64,000 nt of DNA from Limnochorda sp. LNt (GCF_035593265.1 NZ_CP141614.1:1860001-1924000); one strand, 5' to 3'; shown: positions 36,625 through 47,375, numbered from the stretch's first letter. A program made the numbers and translations. The notes: generated from the sequence alone by a model not told the origin.

Positions 36625-39047
36625 GACCGCTGCTCCACCACCTCGGCCCGCACCACCAGCGACGTCACGGCCGGAAGCGGGTCGTCCCAGGCCGTCACCT
36701 GGGGCGCGCCCCCCTGGGCCGCCGCCACCGGCACGCCGGCCAGGCCCGCTGCCATGGCCGGATCGACCCGCACGGGCGCTCGGATGGCCCCGTGGGCGGT
36801 GCGCAGCTCGACCTCGGCCCCATCGACGACGCCGAGCCGCTCGGCGTCCGCGGGGTGCAGCCGCACCGCCAGCCGCTCCCGGTGCGGGGCGAAGGCGGGA
36901 TCGAAGGCCACGGTGCCCCCGCCCCCGTAAAGCCGCACGAGGGGCACCACCCGCAGGCCCAACTCCGCCGAGCCGGAGGGGGGCATCGCCGTGTCGGCTG
37001 CCGGCGCCCGACGCGGTACTCCCCACAGTCCGCGGGCACGCTCCGGGCTCAGCGCCGCGACCCGGTCGCCCCAGGCGGGCCCCTGCTCGAGGCGCCCGTC
37101 GGCACGCACGGCCGCCAGCAGCCCGGCCAGGATCTCGCCGTCGGCCCGGCCCCGCCCATCGGGGGGCAGGGCCGCCTCCAGGTGGTGCGTGACCCCGTCC
37201 AGGTCCACCAGCGTGCCCGCCCGCATGGCGGAGGGCAGTGCCGGCAGCACCAGATCCGCCATGGTCGCCGTCGCCGTCACGAAGAGGTCCTGCACCACCA
37301 CGAAGGCCGTCCGCTCCAGCGCCCGCTCCACCAGGGAGCGGTCCGGGAAGGTCTCCAGCAGATTGGCCCCCACCAGGTAGAGCACCTGGATGCCGCCGTC
37401 GGCGGCTCGGCGCAGGATGCCCGCGGTGTCGAGCCCGCCGGGCCCCGGCAGCATGCCTGCGGCCTCGGCCGCCCGGCTCTGGGCCTGATCGCCGGGCACC
37501 AGCACGTGCACCTCGGCGCCCGCGGCCTCCAGCGCCTGCGCCACCTCCAGCACGGCTTCGCCCACCGCAGCGGCCGTGCCGTCCCAGGCGCCCCGCGCAT
37601 CCCAGATCACGCAGGCCCTGGCCCCCGGCTCGCCGGCCACCGCTCGCGCCAGCTCGGCCTGCCAGGCCCGCAACACGTCGGCCAGCTCCGCCCGCCGCCT
37701 GCCGGGCCGTCACCCGGCCCGGGTAGCGGAGCGCACCGGCCCGGCGGCGTAGACCAGGGCGCCGGCCTGCGCGGCCCGGCGCACCGCGAGATCCAGCACG
37801 GGGGCCTGCTCCACCAGCGGTTGCCCCACCAGCACCACCAGCCGCGCCCGCTCCAGCGCATCCGCGTGGCCGGTGCGCCCCGAGGGCGACGCCAGCGAGG
37901 CCACGGCCTGGTCCGAGACCCGGTGATCGCGGTGGGGGGTGCCCAGCCAGTCGGCCAGCTGCCGCAGCTGCCACGCCTCCTCGGCCATCAGACGCCCCCC
38001 GCCGACGATGGCGACGCTGCCGGCCCCGTGGGTGCGCACGGCCTGCTCCAGCGCCTGGCGCACGCGGGTGAGGGCCTCGTCCCACGGCAGCGGCTGCTTG
38101 AGGGCGCCCCGCCCGGCCAGCGGGCGCTCGGGCCGCTGGGGCGAGTGGAGGTACCGGTAGTCGAAACGGCCGCGGTCGCACAACCACCCCATGCCCCGGA
38201 AGCCGGGGACCTCCTCGGCGGGCGTCCGGTAAGCTGCCATCATGCCGGGAGCGCCGAAGATGCGCTCCTCGGGAGCCCCCTGCGACACGACCCGCATCAG
38301 CTGCCCGTGGCGGAAGTCGAGCCGCACCGGGCAGTGCACCGAGCAGAGCGTGCAGTACGAGGCGACAGGGCTCAGATCCCATGGCCGGGCCCTGAAGCGG
38401 TAGACCCGCGACGTGAGGGCCCCTACCGGGCAGAGTTCAATGGTGTTGCCGGTAAAGTAGTGATCGTACGGCTGGCCGTCCGCGGTGGCGATGAGGGTGT
38501 CGATGGCGCGCTCGCTCACCACCAGCTGGGCCTCGGCCGCCACCTCCTCGTCGAAGCGCACGCACCGACGACAGAGGATGCAGCGCTCCTCGTCCAGCAC
38601 GATGAAGGGCCCGAGCTCGACCGCCTTGCGGCGCTTCACCTTGCCGTCGGCCAGGCGGCTGGTGGCGGGGCCGTACTTGAAGGTCAGGTCCTGCAACTCG
38701 CACTCCCCGCCCTTGTCGCAGACCGGGCAGTCGAGCGGGTGGTTGATGAGCAACAACTCCAGCACGGCCTGCTGCATCTGCCGGACCTCGGGGTCCCGGG
38801 TGTCGACCACCATGCCGTCCGTCACCGGCGTCGTGCAGGCCGGTACCAGCTTGGGCATGCGCTCCACCTTGACCAGGCACATGCGGCAGACGCCGACCGG
38901 CTTGAGCTTGGGGTGGTAGCAGAAGACCGGGATGTGCACCCCCGCCTGCCGGGCCGCCTCCACCACCAGGGTGCCGGGCGCCACCTGCACGGTGCGGCCG
39001 TCGATGGTGACGGTCAGGCGCGTCGGCTGACCATTGGCGTCGCTCAT
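36621..39047 (-). CDS. nuoG: NADH-quinone oxidoreductase subunit G, interrupted by an in-frame TGA
   Basis: The N-terminal part (39047-37710, 445 residues) has all iron-sulfur sites: CYHPKLKPVGVCRMC, HPLDCPVCDKGGEC, CILCRRC and CTLCSVHCP. A TGA at 37712-37710 follows PVRSATRAG. The same frame then continues without another stop through RPGRRRAELADVLRAWQAEL for 362 residues of molybdopterin-oxidoreductase-like domain to 36621, overlapping nuoH. CGA or TGG in place of TGA would give an 808-residue protein, normal for NuoG. Either a nonsense mutation, a split gene, or a base-call error. Confidence 0.85.
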
Positions 39048-40327
39048 GCCACGTACGCCTCCCGGACGCAGCGGCCCAGCGTCACGTGGGCCCGGTACTC
39101 GTCCACGAAGTACTTGAGGCTGGAGCTCAAGAAGCCCACCCCCGCATCGGCCAGGGGGCAGATGGTGCGCCCGGCGATGCGGCTCGGCAGGCTCTGCAGC
39201 ACCTCGATGTCCTCCGGACGGCCGCCTCCTGCCACGATGCGCCGCAACACCCGCGCCGCCCAGTGGAGCCCCTCGCGGCACGGGGTGCACTGCCCGCACG
39301 ACTCGTGGGCGTAAAACTCCGCCAGCACCTGGGCGGCCTCCACGATGCAGTCGCGGTCGTCGAGGACGATGACCCCGGCCGAGCCCAGCATGGAGCCGGC
39401 CTGGGCCACGGAGTCGAAGTCCATGGCCACGTCCAGGTGCGCCTCGGTCAGGATGGCCGAGGAGCCGCCGCCGGGCTGGACCGCCTTGATGCGGCGGCCC
39501 GGCTCCAGGCCCCCGGCGTGCTCGAAGAGGATCTCCCGCAGCGGCGTACCCAGCGGCAGCTCGTAGTTGCCAGGGCGGCGCACCCGCCCGCTGACGGAGA
39601 AGATCTTGGGGCCGGGGCTCTTGGGGCTGCCGATGGAGGCGAACCACCGGGCTCCCCGGCTCACGATGGAGGGGACGCAGGCCAGCGTCTCGACGTTGTT
39701 GACGACGGTCGGCTGGCCGTAGAGCCCTGCCGTGGCGGGGAACGGAGGCTTGAGGCGGGGCTCGCCCCGGCCTCCTTGCAGCGAGCTCAACAGCCCCGTC
39801 TCCTCGCCGCAGATGTAGGCACCCGCGCCCCGGTGCACCACGATCTCGAGGGAGAAGTCCGAGCCCAGCACCCGGTCGCCGACGTAGCTCCGCCGGCGGG
39901 CCTCGGCCAGCGCCCGCTGGAGCACCTCGTAGGCCTGGCGAAACTCGCCGCGCAGGTAGACGAAGGCCCGGGCCGCCCCGATGGCGTAGCCGGCCAGCAT
40001 GATCCCCTCGATGACCAGGTGGGGGTTGCGCTCCAGCAGCAGCCGGTCCTTGAAGGTGCCCGGCTCGCTCTCGTCGGCGTTGCAGACCAGGTAGCGGGGG
40101 CGCCCGTCGTCGGGCAAGAAGCTCCACTTGCGGCCCGTGGGGAAGCCTGCCCCGCCGCGGCCCCGGAGGTTGGAGTCGGTCACCTCCTTCTGCACCGCCT
40201 GGGGCGTCATCTGCCGTACGGCCTTGCGCAGGGCCTCGTAGCCCCCCTGGGACTCGTAGACCTCGATGCGCTCCAGCGCCATGCGGCCGATGCCTGCCGT
40301 CAGAATGGGCTCAAAGGCGCCAGCCAT
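39044..40327 (-). CDS. nuoF: NADH-quinone oxidoreductase subunit F
   Basis: 427 residues, the NADH- and FMN-binding subunit. RGRGGAGFPTGRKWSFLP, YLVCNADESEPGTFKDR, GAYICGEETGLLSSLQGG (nucleotide loop) and ESCGQCTPCREG plus a later Cys (cluster N3) are present. The start at 40327 lies inside the nuoE 3' end (17-nt overlap). Confidence 0.96.
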   Translation of the reverse strand: MAGAFEPILTAGIGRMALERIEVYESQGGYEALRKAVRQMTPQAVQKEVTDSNLRGRGGAGFPTGRKWSFLPDDGRPRYLVCNADESEPGTFKDRLLLERNPHLVIEGIMLAGYAIGAARAFVYLRGEFRQAYEVLQRALAEARRRSYVGDRVLGSDFSLEIVVHRGAGAYICGEETGLLSSLQGGRGEPRLKPPFPATAGLYGQPTVVNNVETLACVPSIVSRGARWFASIGSPKSPGPKIFSVSGRVRRPGNYELPLGTPLREILFEHAGGLEPGRRIKAVQPGGGSSAILTEAHLDVAMDFDSVAQAGSMLGSAGVIVLDDRDCIVEAAQVLAEFYAHESCGQCTPCREGLHWAARVLRRIVAGGGRPEDIEVLQSLPSRIAGRTICPLADAGVGFLSSSLKYFVDEYRAHVTLGRCVREAYVA

Positions 40328-40919
40328 CGGCCCTCGCCCCCTTCCCGGGTCCCGCCGGGGTCTCGGGCCGGGCACCGCCCTGGGCGCCGCCCTCTGCCTC
40401 GTGAGGCAGCGCGGCGCGATCGGCCAGCTCGGCCATCGGCACGCCCCGCCGCAGCGCCTCGAGCAGACGGTCCACCTTGTCGGGCGAGGCCCGGTGCACG
40501 TAGTAGCCGTCGACCTGCAGCACCGGCGCCTGGTCGCACGCGGCCAGGCACTCGCCCGTCACCTGCAGCGTGAACAGGCCGTCGTCGGTGGTCTCGCCCG
40601 GCTCCACGCCCAGACGCTGGCGCAGGTGCTCCACCAGGGATCGGGCCCCGCCCAGCACGCAGGCCAGATTGGAGCAGACGGTCAGCGTGTGGCGGCCCCG
40701 GGGCCGGCGCACGTACAGCGCGTAGAAGGAGGCGACCGACTCGACCTGGGCCGGCGTCATCGCCAGGATCTCGGCGATGGCCTCGATGTCCTCCCGGGCG
40801 ACGTAGCCCCGGCTCTCCTGCGCCAGGTGCAGCAGCGGCATGATGGCGGAGCGCCGCTCGGGATAGCGCTGGAGGATCTCGTCGACGACGGCGCGTCGCT
40901 GGGCCCACTCGGGCGTCAT
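40311..40919 (-). CDS. nuoE: NADH-quinone oxidoreductase subunit E
   Basis: 202 residues, thioredoxin-like [2Fe-2S] subunit (cluster N1a): VCSNLACVLGGARSL and GECLAACDQAPVLQVDGYYV. An N-terminal helical part (LLHLAQESRGYVAREDIEAI) precedes it. It has an unconserved 30-residue Gly/Ala/Pro tail overlapping nuoF. It lies 5 nt after nuoD. Confidence 0.94.
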   Translation of the reverse strand: MTPEWAQRRAVVDEILQRYPERRSAIMPLLHLAQESRGYVAREDIEAIAEILAMTPAQVESVASFYALYVRRPRGRHTLTVCSNLACVLGGARSLVEHLRQRLGVEPGETTDDGLFTLQVTGECLAACDQAPVLQVDGYYVHRASPDKVDRLLEALRRGVPMAELADRAALPHEAEGGAQGGARPETPAGPGKGARADGWRL

Positions 40920-40924
40920 CGGCG

Positions 40925-42130
40925 TCAGCGGTCCACCTCTCCGAAGACCGGGTCGATGCTGGCGATGATGGCCACCATGTCCGCGATCAGGTGGCCCCGC
41001 ATCAACGCCGGCAGCGCCTGGGTGTTGTAGAAGGAGGGGGGCCGCACCCGCACGCGCAGCGGACGGTTGCCGCCGTCGGAGACCACGTAGAAGCCGATCT
41101 CCCCCCGGGGGCTCTCGATGGCCTGGTAGACCTCGCCCGCCGGCACGTCGAAGCCGTAGGAGACCAGCTTGAAGTGGTGGATGAGCGCCTCCATGCTGCG
41201 CTTGACCTCTTCCTTGGGCGGCAGCACGATCTTGCGGTCCTCCACCCGCCACGGCCCCTCGGGCAGCCCATCGAGCGCCTGGCGGGCGATGCGGGCGCTC
41301 TGCTCCATCTCCGCCATGCGCACGCGGTAGCGGTCGTAGACGTCACCGTGCTCCCCCACCGGCACCTCGAAGTCGAACTCCTCGTAGCCGCTGTACGGGA
41401 AGGCCTTGCGCACGTCGTAGCCGATGCCGGTCGCCCGCAAGTTGGGGCCCGTCAGCCCCCAGGCCAGCGCCTGCTCGGCCGAGATGGCCCCGATGCGCTT
41501 GACCCGCGCCAGCCAGATGGGGTTGTCGTCGAGGATGGCCCGCAGCTCCGCCATCCGCTTGGGGAACTCGCGCAGCCAGGCGTCCACCATGCGGGCGAAC
41601 GTCGGCGGGATGTCCTGCGCCAGCCCCCCGACCCGGAAGTAGCTGGGGTTCATCCGGGCGCCCGTCGTCTCCTCGAGGATGTCGAGGATGCCCTCGCGCA
41701 GGTCGAAGCAGTAGAAGAAGATGCTCTGCGCGCCCAGGTCCAGGCCGTGGGTGCCCAGCCAGACCAGGTGGCTGGCGATCCGCTGCAGCTCCGTCAAGAG
41801 CACCCGCACGTACTGCACCCGCCGGGGCACCTCGAGGCCCAGCAGCCGCTCGACGGCCAGCACGTAGCCCAGGTTGTTGGAGAGCGGCGACAGGTAGTCC
41901 ATCCGGTCCAGCACCGTGATGGCCTGCTGCCAGGTCAGGTGCTCGGCGTGCTTCTCGATGCCGGTGTGCAGGAAGCCGATCTCCGCCTCGGCGTCGGTGA
42001 TGGTCTCGCCGTCCAGCTCGACGATGAGGCGCAAGACGCCGTGCGTGCTGGGATGGTGGGGGCCGATGCTGACCGTCATGCGCTCCTGGCCGGTCTCGTC
42101 GACCCACAGCTCGCGCCGGGCCTCGCTCAT
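40925..42130 (-). CDS. nuoD: NADH-quinone oxidoreductase subunit D (49-kDa subunit)
   Basis: 401 residues. SIGPHHPSTHGVLRLIVELD (quinone-site His), GFLHTGIEKHAEHLTWQQ, DYLSPLSNNLGYVLAVE and the C-terminal ASIDPVFGEVDR are hallmark sequences. It forms the quinone site with NuoB. The ATG overlaps the nuoC stop by 4 nt. Confidence 0.97.
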   Translation of the reverse strand: MSEARRELWVDETGQERMTVSIGPHHPSTHGVLRLIVELDGETITDAEAEIGFLHTGIEKHAEHLTWQQAITVLDRMDYLSPLSNNLGYVLAVERLLGLEVPRRVQYVRVLLTELQRIASHLVWLGTHGLDLGAQSIFFYCFDLREGILDILEETTGARMNPSYFRVGGLAQDIPPTFARMVDAWLREFPKRMAELRAILDDNPIWLARVKRIGAISAEQALAWGLTGPNLRATGIGYDVRKAFPYSGYEEFDFEVPVGEHGDVYDRYRVRMAEMEQSARIARQALDGLPEGPWRVEDRKIVLPPKEEVKRSMEALIHHFKLVSYGFDVPAGEVYQAIESPRGEIGFYVVSDGGNRPLRVRVRPPSFYNTQALPALMRGHLIADMVAIIASIDPVFGEVDR

Positions 42131-42753
42131 GCGCCGCCCTCCCCGCCGGCGCCGGGTCGGCCGGCCGGGGCGTCGCCGCCCGAGCCTGGGGCGGCATCGC
42201 CGGGCGGGCCGTCCAGCCGCAAGGGGAAGAATCGCTGCCGCAGGGCCTGCGGCGTCCCGGCCTGGCGGGAGCCGCGCAGCGGGAAATCCTTGCGCAGCGG
42301 GTGGCCCTCCCAGTCGTCGGGCATCAGGATCCGCCGCAGGTCCGGGTGACCCGTGAAGCGGATGCCGAAGAGGTCGAAGACCTCCCGCTCGGCCCAGCTG
42401 GCCGACGGCCACAGATCGCTGAGAGTCGGCACCTCCGGGCGGTCCTCCGGCACGGGCACGCGCAGACGGATGCGGCGCAGGCCCCGCACGTCGAGCAGGT
42501 GGTAGACCACCTCGAAGCGCTCCTCGGGCGGACGCCGCCCCAGGTAGTCCACGCCGCCCACGTCCAGCAGCATGGCGTAGCCGGCCTCCTTGAGCAGGGC
42601 CGCCACCTCCCGGAGCGCGCCTGGCCGCACTTTCACAACCGGCACGTCGAAGGGAGTGGGCAGGGGCTCCACCTCCGGGCCGAAGCGCGCGACCAGCCGC
42701 TGCACGGTCCGCTCCGACGCCTCGACCGCCGGCGTCGCCGCCCCCTGCCTCAC
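42127..42753 (-). CDS. nuoC: NADH-quinone oxidoreductase subunit C (30-kDa subunit)
   Basis: 208 residues from a GTG at 42753 that overlaps the nuoB stop (GTGA). [40 protein letters not shown] and [20 protein letters not shown] are diagnostic. The last 25 residues are a Gly/Ala/Pro-rich tail absent from most homologues. Confidence 0.94.
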   Translation of the reverse strand: MRQGAATPAVEASERTVQRLVARFGPEVEPLPTPFDVPVVKVRPGALREVAALLKEAGYAMLLDVGGVDYLGRRPPEERFEVVYHLLDVRGLRRIRLRVPVPEDRPEVPTLSDLWPSASWAEREVFDLFGIRFTGHPDLRRILMPDDWEGHPLRKDFPLRGSRQAGTPQALRQRFFPLRLDGPPGDAAPGSGGDAPAGRPGAGGEGGA

Positions 42754-43241
42754 GCCGTCGCCTGCCACGATCGGATGCCTGCCTTCGCGTCGCTGGAGCG
42801 GATGCGCCCCTGCAGCTTGAGGATGGCGTCCAGCACCGCCTCGGGGGTGGGCGGGCAGCCCGGCACGTAGACGTCCACCGGGATCACCTCGTCGACCCCC
42901 TGCACGATGGCGTAGTTGTCGAAGATGCCCCCGCTGGAGGCACAGGCGCCCATGGCCACCACCCACTTGGGCTCGGCCATCTGGGCGTAGAGCCGACGGA
43001 TGACGGGCGCCATCTTATGGGAGACGCGCCCCGAGACGATCATCAGGTCTGCCTGGCGCGGCGAGGCCCGGAAGGCCTCCGCGCCGAAGCGCGCGGCGTC
43101 GTAGCGGGGCGAGACCAGGTTCATCATCTCGATGGCACAGCAGGCGAGCCCGAAGGTCATGGGCCAGATGGAAGAGCGCTGGGCCCACCTGGCGAACTTG
43201 TCGACGGTGGTCAGGAAAAAGGGCGTCCCCATCACTTCCAT
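42750..43241 (-). CDS. nuoB: NADH-quinone oxidoreductase subunit B
   Basis: 163 residues, carries cluster N2: [27 protein letters not shown] and [13 protein letters not shown] supply the four Cys ligands. ATG at 43241 has a GGGGGG site 6 nt upstream. A second ATG at 43232 (MGTPFF) overlaps the nuoA stop but has poor spacing. Confidence 0.96.
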   Translation of the reverse strand: MEVMGTPFFLTTVDKFARWAQRSSIWPMTFGLACCAIEMMNLVSPRYDAARFGAEAFRASPRQADLMIVSGRVSHKMAPVIRRLYAQMAEPKWVVAMGACASSGGIFDNYAIVQGVDEVIPVDVYVPGCPPTPEAVLDAILKLQGRIRSSDAKAGIRSWQATA

Positions 43242-43594
43242 TCGAATCCCCCCTTCTTCCAGACGTACGCGTCGCCGATGGCCAGGATGGCCAGGAAGAG
43301 CCCCATCACAGCCAGGCCGTAGGCGCCCAGCTCCCGCACCTGCACGGCCCAGGGGTAGAAGGCGACGGTCTCGACGTCGAAGATGACGAAGAGCATGGCC
43401 ACGACGTAGAACTTGACGGGAAAGCGCCCCATCAGCGGAGGCGTGGGATAGCCGCTCTCGTACGGCTCGATCTTGACGGGATCGGGGCGGCGCCGCCCGA
43501 TGCGGCCCGCGAGGACGCTGATGGTGAGGGTGATCGCCAGGACCACCGCGAGGTAGATCGCGAGTGCGCCGTAGGCCTCCACGGTCTGTCGCAA
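43232..43594 (-). CDS. nuoA: NADH-quinone oxidoreductase subunit A
   Basis: About 120 residues, three membrane helices. [20 protein letters not shown] (the conserved loop, with Ser in place of the usual Cys) and [18 protein letters not shown] are diagnostic. No ATG is available; TTG at 43594 (LRQTVEAYG) and GTG at 43582 (VEAYGALA) are both possible, so the start is uncertain by four residues. First gene of the nuo operon. Confidence 0.92.
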   Translation of the reverse strand: MRQTVEAYGALAIYLAVVLAITLTISVLAGRIGRRRPDPVKIEPYESGYPTPPLMGRFPVKFYVVAMLFVIFDVETVAFYPWAVQVRELGAYGLAVMGLFLAILAIGDAYVWKKGGFEWK

Positions 43595-43717
43595 GCCCCC
43601 CGAGCCCCGGCCGGTCCGCCGTCGGCCGCCTTTGTGAAGGCCGGCACGAATCGGGCCCAAAATAAGCCGGGTCACCCACGTCGACCCGTTGTCACGAAAC
43701 CCCAGCCGTCTCTGGAC

Positions 43718-43746
43718 AGTATAAACGACGGCCCGGCTGCTTGCAA
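43718..43746 (-). promoter_or_regulatory. Promoter of the nuo operon
   Basis: Minus strand TTGCAA (43741-43746), 17-bp spacer, TATACT (43718-43723). Predicted start near 43711, giving a leader of roughly 120 nt before nuoA. It lies in the divergent region shared with the trehalose gene, for which no plus-strand promoter was convincing. Confidence 0.7.
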
Positions 43747-43828
43747 TGCTCATCATCCTCACGTCGAGGAGACGCCCACCGGGTCCATCGAGGGAGGAGC
43801 GACGGGCGTCCCGGCCAAACCAGGAGAT

Positions 43829-46021
43829 ATGGCACGACTCGTCGTGGTGGCCAACCGGCTGCCGGTCAGCGTCATCAAACGCAAGGACGGGCTGCGGGTC
43901 TCCTCCAGCCCCGGTGGGCTCGCCTCGGGTCTGTCGGCCTGCTTCCGCCCCGAGTCGGACCGCTGGGTGGGCTGGCCCGGCATCGCCGCCGAGCGGCTCA
44001 GCATGGCCGAGCGGGAGAGCCTGGAGGGGCGTCTGCGCCGCAGAGGCCACTGTCCGGTCTTCCTGAGCCAGGAGGAGGTGGAGCGCTACTACCTGGGCTT
44101 CTCCAACCGGACCCTGTGGCCGCTGGCCCACTACTTCCCCCAGTACGCGGTCTACGACCGCTCCCTGTGGGAGGCCTACCGCCGCGTCAACCAGCGCTTC
44201 GCCGAGACGGTCGTCGAGGTGGTCGAGCCCGGCGACACCATCTGGGTGCACGACTACCAGCTGATGCTGCTGCCGGGCATGTTGCGGCAGCGCCTGGGCA
44301 CCGACGCCACCATCGGCTTCTTCCTGCACATCCCGTTCCCGTCCTTCGAGGTCTTCCGTACGCTGCCGTGGCGGCGAGAGATGGTGGAGGGGCTGATGGG
44401 CGCCGACCTGGTGGGCTTCCACACCTACGACGACGCCCTGCACTTCCTCGAGAGCGTCCGGCGCCTGACGGGCGCCAGCGACAACGTGGGGCGCATCACC
44501 TGGGAGGGCCGGGTGGTGACCGTCGATGCCTTTCCCATGGGCATCGACGTCGACCGCTACGCCGGCGCCTCCCAGCTCCCCGAGGTCGAGGAGCAGCTCC
44601 GCCGGGTGCGTCAGCAGCTCGGCGCCACCCGAGTGGTGCTCTCCGTCGATCGCCTCGACTACTCCAAGGGCATCCCCCAGCGGCTGGAGGCGTTCGAGCT
44701 CTTCCTCGAGCGCCATCCCCAGTACCGGGAGCGGGTCACCATGGTGATGGTGGCCGTGCCCTCCCGCACCGAGGTGCCCGCCTACCAGGCGCTCAAGCGC
44801 GAGGTGGACGAGCGGATCAGCCGCATCAACGGCCGCTACGGCACCCTCGGCTGGATGCCCATCCGCTACCTGTACCGCTCGCTGCCCTTCGCGGCCCTGG
44901 CCGCCCTCTACCACGTGGCCGACGTGGCCCTGGTCACCCCCCTGCGCGACGGGATGAACCTGGTCTGCAAGGAGTTCGTGGCCAGCAAGCGCGATGGGCG
45001 GGGCGTGCTGATCCTCAGCGAGATGGCGGGAGCCGCCAAGCAGCTGCCCGAGGCCCTGCTGGTCAACCCCCACAACGTGGAGCAGATGGCCGCCGCGCTG
45101 GACGAGGCGCTGTCCATGAGCGAGGACGATCAGCGGGCACGCAACCGGCTCATGCAGCAACGGCTGCGCCAGTACGACGTCGACTGGTGGGCCACGACAT
45201 TCTTGCGACGCCTGGAGGAGGCACGCGGCGTGCAGCGAGCCCTGGCACAGAAGCGACTCACCGAGGCCGACCGCCGCGCCATGGTGCAGGCGTACCGCGC
45301 GGCCCAGTGCCGCCTCATCCTGCTCGACTACGACGGCACCCTGGTGCCCTTCGCCGGTCGCCCCGACTACGCCTGGCCCGATCCCGAGCTCTTGGAGCTG
45401 CTGCAGGCGCTCTGCGACCAGCCGCGCAACCGGGTCGCCTTCGTCAGCGGCCGGGATCGCCATACCCTGACCCGGTGGCTGGGCCACCTGGGAGCCGCCA
45501 TGGCGGCGGAGCACGGGGTCTGGCTTCGCTCGCCGGGGGGCGAGTGGGAGCTGGTCGAGGAGCTGGCCGACCCCCAGTGGAAGCGGGTCATCCGCCCGGT
45601 CCTGGAGCAGTTCGCCGCCCAGACGCCCGGCGCGTTCGTCGAGGAGAAGGACTTCTCCCTCGTCTGGCACTACCGCCAGGTCGACCCGGCGCTGGCGTCG
45701 GTGCGGCTGGGCGAGCTCAAGTCGGCCCTGATGCAGCTGACCGCCCGCCTCGACGTCGGGGTGCTCGACGGCGACCGCGCCGTGGAGGTCAAGGACGCGG
45801 CCATCAACAAGGGCCGGGTGACCAGCCGGTGGCTGGAGGGCGGCCGCTACGACTTCATCCTGGCCGCCGGCGACGACACCACCGACGAGGACATGTTCGC
45901 CGCGTTGCCGGCCGAGGCGTACACCATCAAGGTGCGCTTCGGGCCGACCCGGGCCCGCTACTACGTCGACGACTCCAGGGCCCTGCGGGACCTGCTGGCG
46001 GAGATGGCGCGCCCGGGCTGA
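43829..46021 (+). CDS. Bifunctional trehalose-6-phosphate synthase/phosphatase (OtsA-OtsB fusion)
   Basis: 730 residues. The N-terminal GT20 domain (1 to about 470) has [50 protein letters not shown] and [15 protein letters not shown]. The C-terminal HAD phosphatase (about 490-730) has [12 protein letters not shown] (nucleophile Asp) and [12 protein letters not shown]. It makes trehalose from UDP- or ADP-glucose and glucose-6-phosphate in one protein. AGGAG lies just before the ATG at 43829. The open frame extends upstream to 43634 without homology. Confidence 0.93.
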   Translation: MARLVVVANRLPVSVIKRKDGLRVSSSPGGLASGLSACFRPESDRWVGWPGIAAERLSMAERESLEGRLRRRGHCPVFLSQEEVERYYLGFSNRTLWPLAHYFPQYAVYDRSLWEAYRRVNQRFAETVVEVVEPGDTIWVHDYQLMLLPGMLRQRLGTDATIGFFLHIPFPSFEVFRTLPWRREMVEGLMGADLVGFHTYDDALHFLESVRRLTGASDNVGRITWEGRVVTVDAFPMGIDVDRYAGASQLPEVEEQLRRVRQQLGATRVVLSVDRLDYSKGIPQRLEAFELFLERHPQYRERVTMVMVAVPSRTEVPAYQALKREVDERISRINGRYGTLGWMPIRYLYRSLPFAALAALYHVADVALVTPLRDGMNLVCKEFVASKRDGRGVLILSEMAGAAKQLPEALLVNPHNVEQMAAALDEALSMSEDDQRARNRLMQQRLRQYDVDWWATTFLRRLEEARGVQRALAQKRLTEADRRAMVQAYRAAQCRLILLDYDGTLVPFAGRPDYAWPDPELLELLQALCDQPRNRVAFVSGRDRHTLTRWLGHLGAAMAAEHGVWLRSPGGEWELVEELADPQWKRVIRPVLEQFAAQTPGAFVEEKDFSLVWHYRQVDPALASVRLGELKSALMQLTARLDVGVLDGDRAVEVKDAAINKGRVTSRWLEGGRYDFILAAGDDTTDEDMFAALPAEAYTIKVRFGPTRARYYVDDSRALRDLLAEMARPG

Positions 46022-46043
46022 GGGCACGCAACCGGCGCCAGGC

Positions 46044-46472
46044 TCAGGCGCCGGCGCCGCCCAGCGACAAGCCCAAGGCCAGCAGCCCCAGCACCGCCAG
46101 CGTCAACGCCGTGAAGAGGCGGTCCCCCTGCACCCAGAAGACGACCGCCGAGGCGGCCACCCGTACCACGGGCGTCATGAGCAGCACCAGCAGCCCCGCC
46201 TGCAAGACAGCCGCCGGGCGCCCCTCGCGCAAGCCAGCCAGCACCTCGCCCGCCCGGGTCGGGTAGCCGGGAGGCGGGTAGCCCGCGTCGCCCCGCCCGA
46301 TCCACGCCGCCACCCCTAGCAGCAGGATGGCCGCGGCCACCAGGACGCCGGTCTGCAGGATGCGGCTGATGACCACCTCCAGGCGGTCGTCGGCGGGTCG
46401 CGCCCGCCGTTGCGCCGCCTCGCTGCGCCCGGCCAGCTCGGCGCCCGTCACCCGCGCCCCTCCGCCGCTCAC
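46044..46472 (-). CDS. DUF1634 membrane protein
   Basis: 142 residues. A basic N-terminus is followed by three hydrophobic segments, RLEVVISRILQTGVLVAAAI, LQAGLLVLLMTPVVRVAASA and a final LTLAVLGLLALGLSLG, the DUF1634 pattern. The GTG at 46472 overlaps the TauE/SafE stop (GTGA). DUF1634 genes commonly sit beside TauE/SafE genes; a partner role is inferred. Confidence 0.85.
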   Translation of the reverse strand: MSGGGARVTGAELAGRSEAAQRRARPADDRLEVVISRILQTGVLVAAAILLLGVAAWIGRGDAGYPPPGYPTRAGEVLAGLREGRPAAVLQAGLLVLLMTPVVRVAASAVVFWVQGDRLFTALTLAVLGLLALGLSLGGAGA

Positions 46473-47326
46473 GAGCCCGCGATCCCCCTCCAAAACATCT
46501 CGCCGGCCATGTAGAGCAACAGCGGCACGAACGCCGCGCGGATGGCCCGTCCCCGCAGGCGGGGCAGCACCCGGCTGCCCGCCCAGGCCCCCAGCAGCAC
46601 CCCAAGGGCCACGGGGGCGGCCAGCATGGGGTCCACATTGCCCCGGGCCAGGTGCACGCCGGCGCCCGCCGCCGCCGTCACGCCGATCATGAAGTTGCTG
46701 GTGGCCGTCGACACCTTGATGGGGAGCCCCATCACCATGTCCATGCCCAGCACCTTGAAGAGCCCCGAGCCGATCCCCACCACCCCCGACAGGCCGCCCG
46801 CCCCCATCATGATGGCGAACCCCGGCGCCAGCCGGCCGGCCCGGTAGGGGATGGTGCGCCCCATCGCCTCGTCGTAGTAGCTCCCCTCGAGCCGCAGCCG
46901 GCGGGCCCAGGGGCTGTCGGGGACCCGGGCCCCCGTCTCCAGGTGCCGGCGCTGAAACATGCCGTAGGCCGAGTAGAGCAGCAGCGCCGAGAAGAGCAGG
47001 AAGAGCACCCGCACCGGCAGGAGGCTCGAGACGTAGGCGCCCACCAGCGCGCCCGACGTGGTGGCCAGCTCCAGGAACATGGCGATGCGCAGGTTGGTGA
47101 GGCGATCCCGCACGTAAGCGGCAGCCGCGCCGCTGGAGGTGGCGATGACCGAGACCAGGCTGGCCCCGATGACCCGTCGGATGTCGAAGCCCAGGCCACC
47201 GGCCAGCACGGGCACCACGATGACGCCGCCGCCGAGCCCCAGAAGGGAGCCGACGAACCCCGCCACCACCGAGATCCCCAGGATCAGCGCGAACGTCGCC
47301 GGATCGAAGGGCAAGGTCCCATGCAC
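46469..47326 (-). CDS. TauE/SafE-family sulfite/sulfonate exporter-like permease
   Basis: 285 residues with about eight membrane segments and both TauE/SafE half motifs: GFVGSLLGLGGGVIVVPVL and GLSGVVGIGSGLFKVLGMD with KVSTATSNFMIGVTAAAG. A cytoplasmic loop around residues 120-160 separates the halves. Unlike the split pair at 26 kb, this copy is full length. It is coupled to the DUF1634 gene and has its own promoter. Confidence 0.9.
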   Translation of the reverse strand: MHGTLPFDPATFALILGISVVAGFVGSLLGLGGGVIVVPVLAGGLGFDIRRVIGASLVSVIATSSGAAAAYVRDRLTNLRIAMFLELATTSGALVGAYVSSLLPVRVLFLLFSALLLYSAYGMFQRRHLETGARVPDSPWARRLRLEGSYYDEAMGRTIPYRAGRLAPGFAIMMGAGGLSGVVGIGSGLFKVLGMDMVMGLPIKVSTATSNFMIGVTAAAGAGVHLARGNVDPMLAAPVALGVLLGAWAGSRVLPRLRGRAIRAAFVPLLLYMAGEMFWRGIAGS

Positions 47327-47346
47327 CTCGCAAAGTGGTTATGACC

Positions 47347-47375
47347 AGCATACCAGCTCCGCCCATGGCGGGCAA
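47347..47375 (-). promoter_or_regulatory. Candidate promoter for TauE-DUF1634
   Basis: Minus strand TTGCCC (47370-47375), 17-bp spacer, TATGCT (47347-47352), about 20 nt upstream of the start codon. On the plus strand a TTGACA at 47395-47400 could serve the GH31 gene, but its -10 at the 17-bp spacing (CACGCT) is poor. Confidence 0.5.

Noticed and set aside
37677-37709. Selenocysteine at the nuoG TGA
   Set aside because: NuoG is not a known selenoprotein, the site is not a catalytic position, and no SECIS-like hairpin is evident after it.
36792-39314. An 840-codon plus-strand frame over nuoG
   Set aside because: Antisense shadow; composition is His/Gln/Arg-rich without any family motif.
43232-46027. 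A 931-codon minus-strand frame over the trehalose gene
   Set aside because: Only its last 120 codons (nuoA) show homology; the rest is antisense to the fused trehalose synthase/phosphatase.
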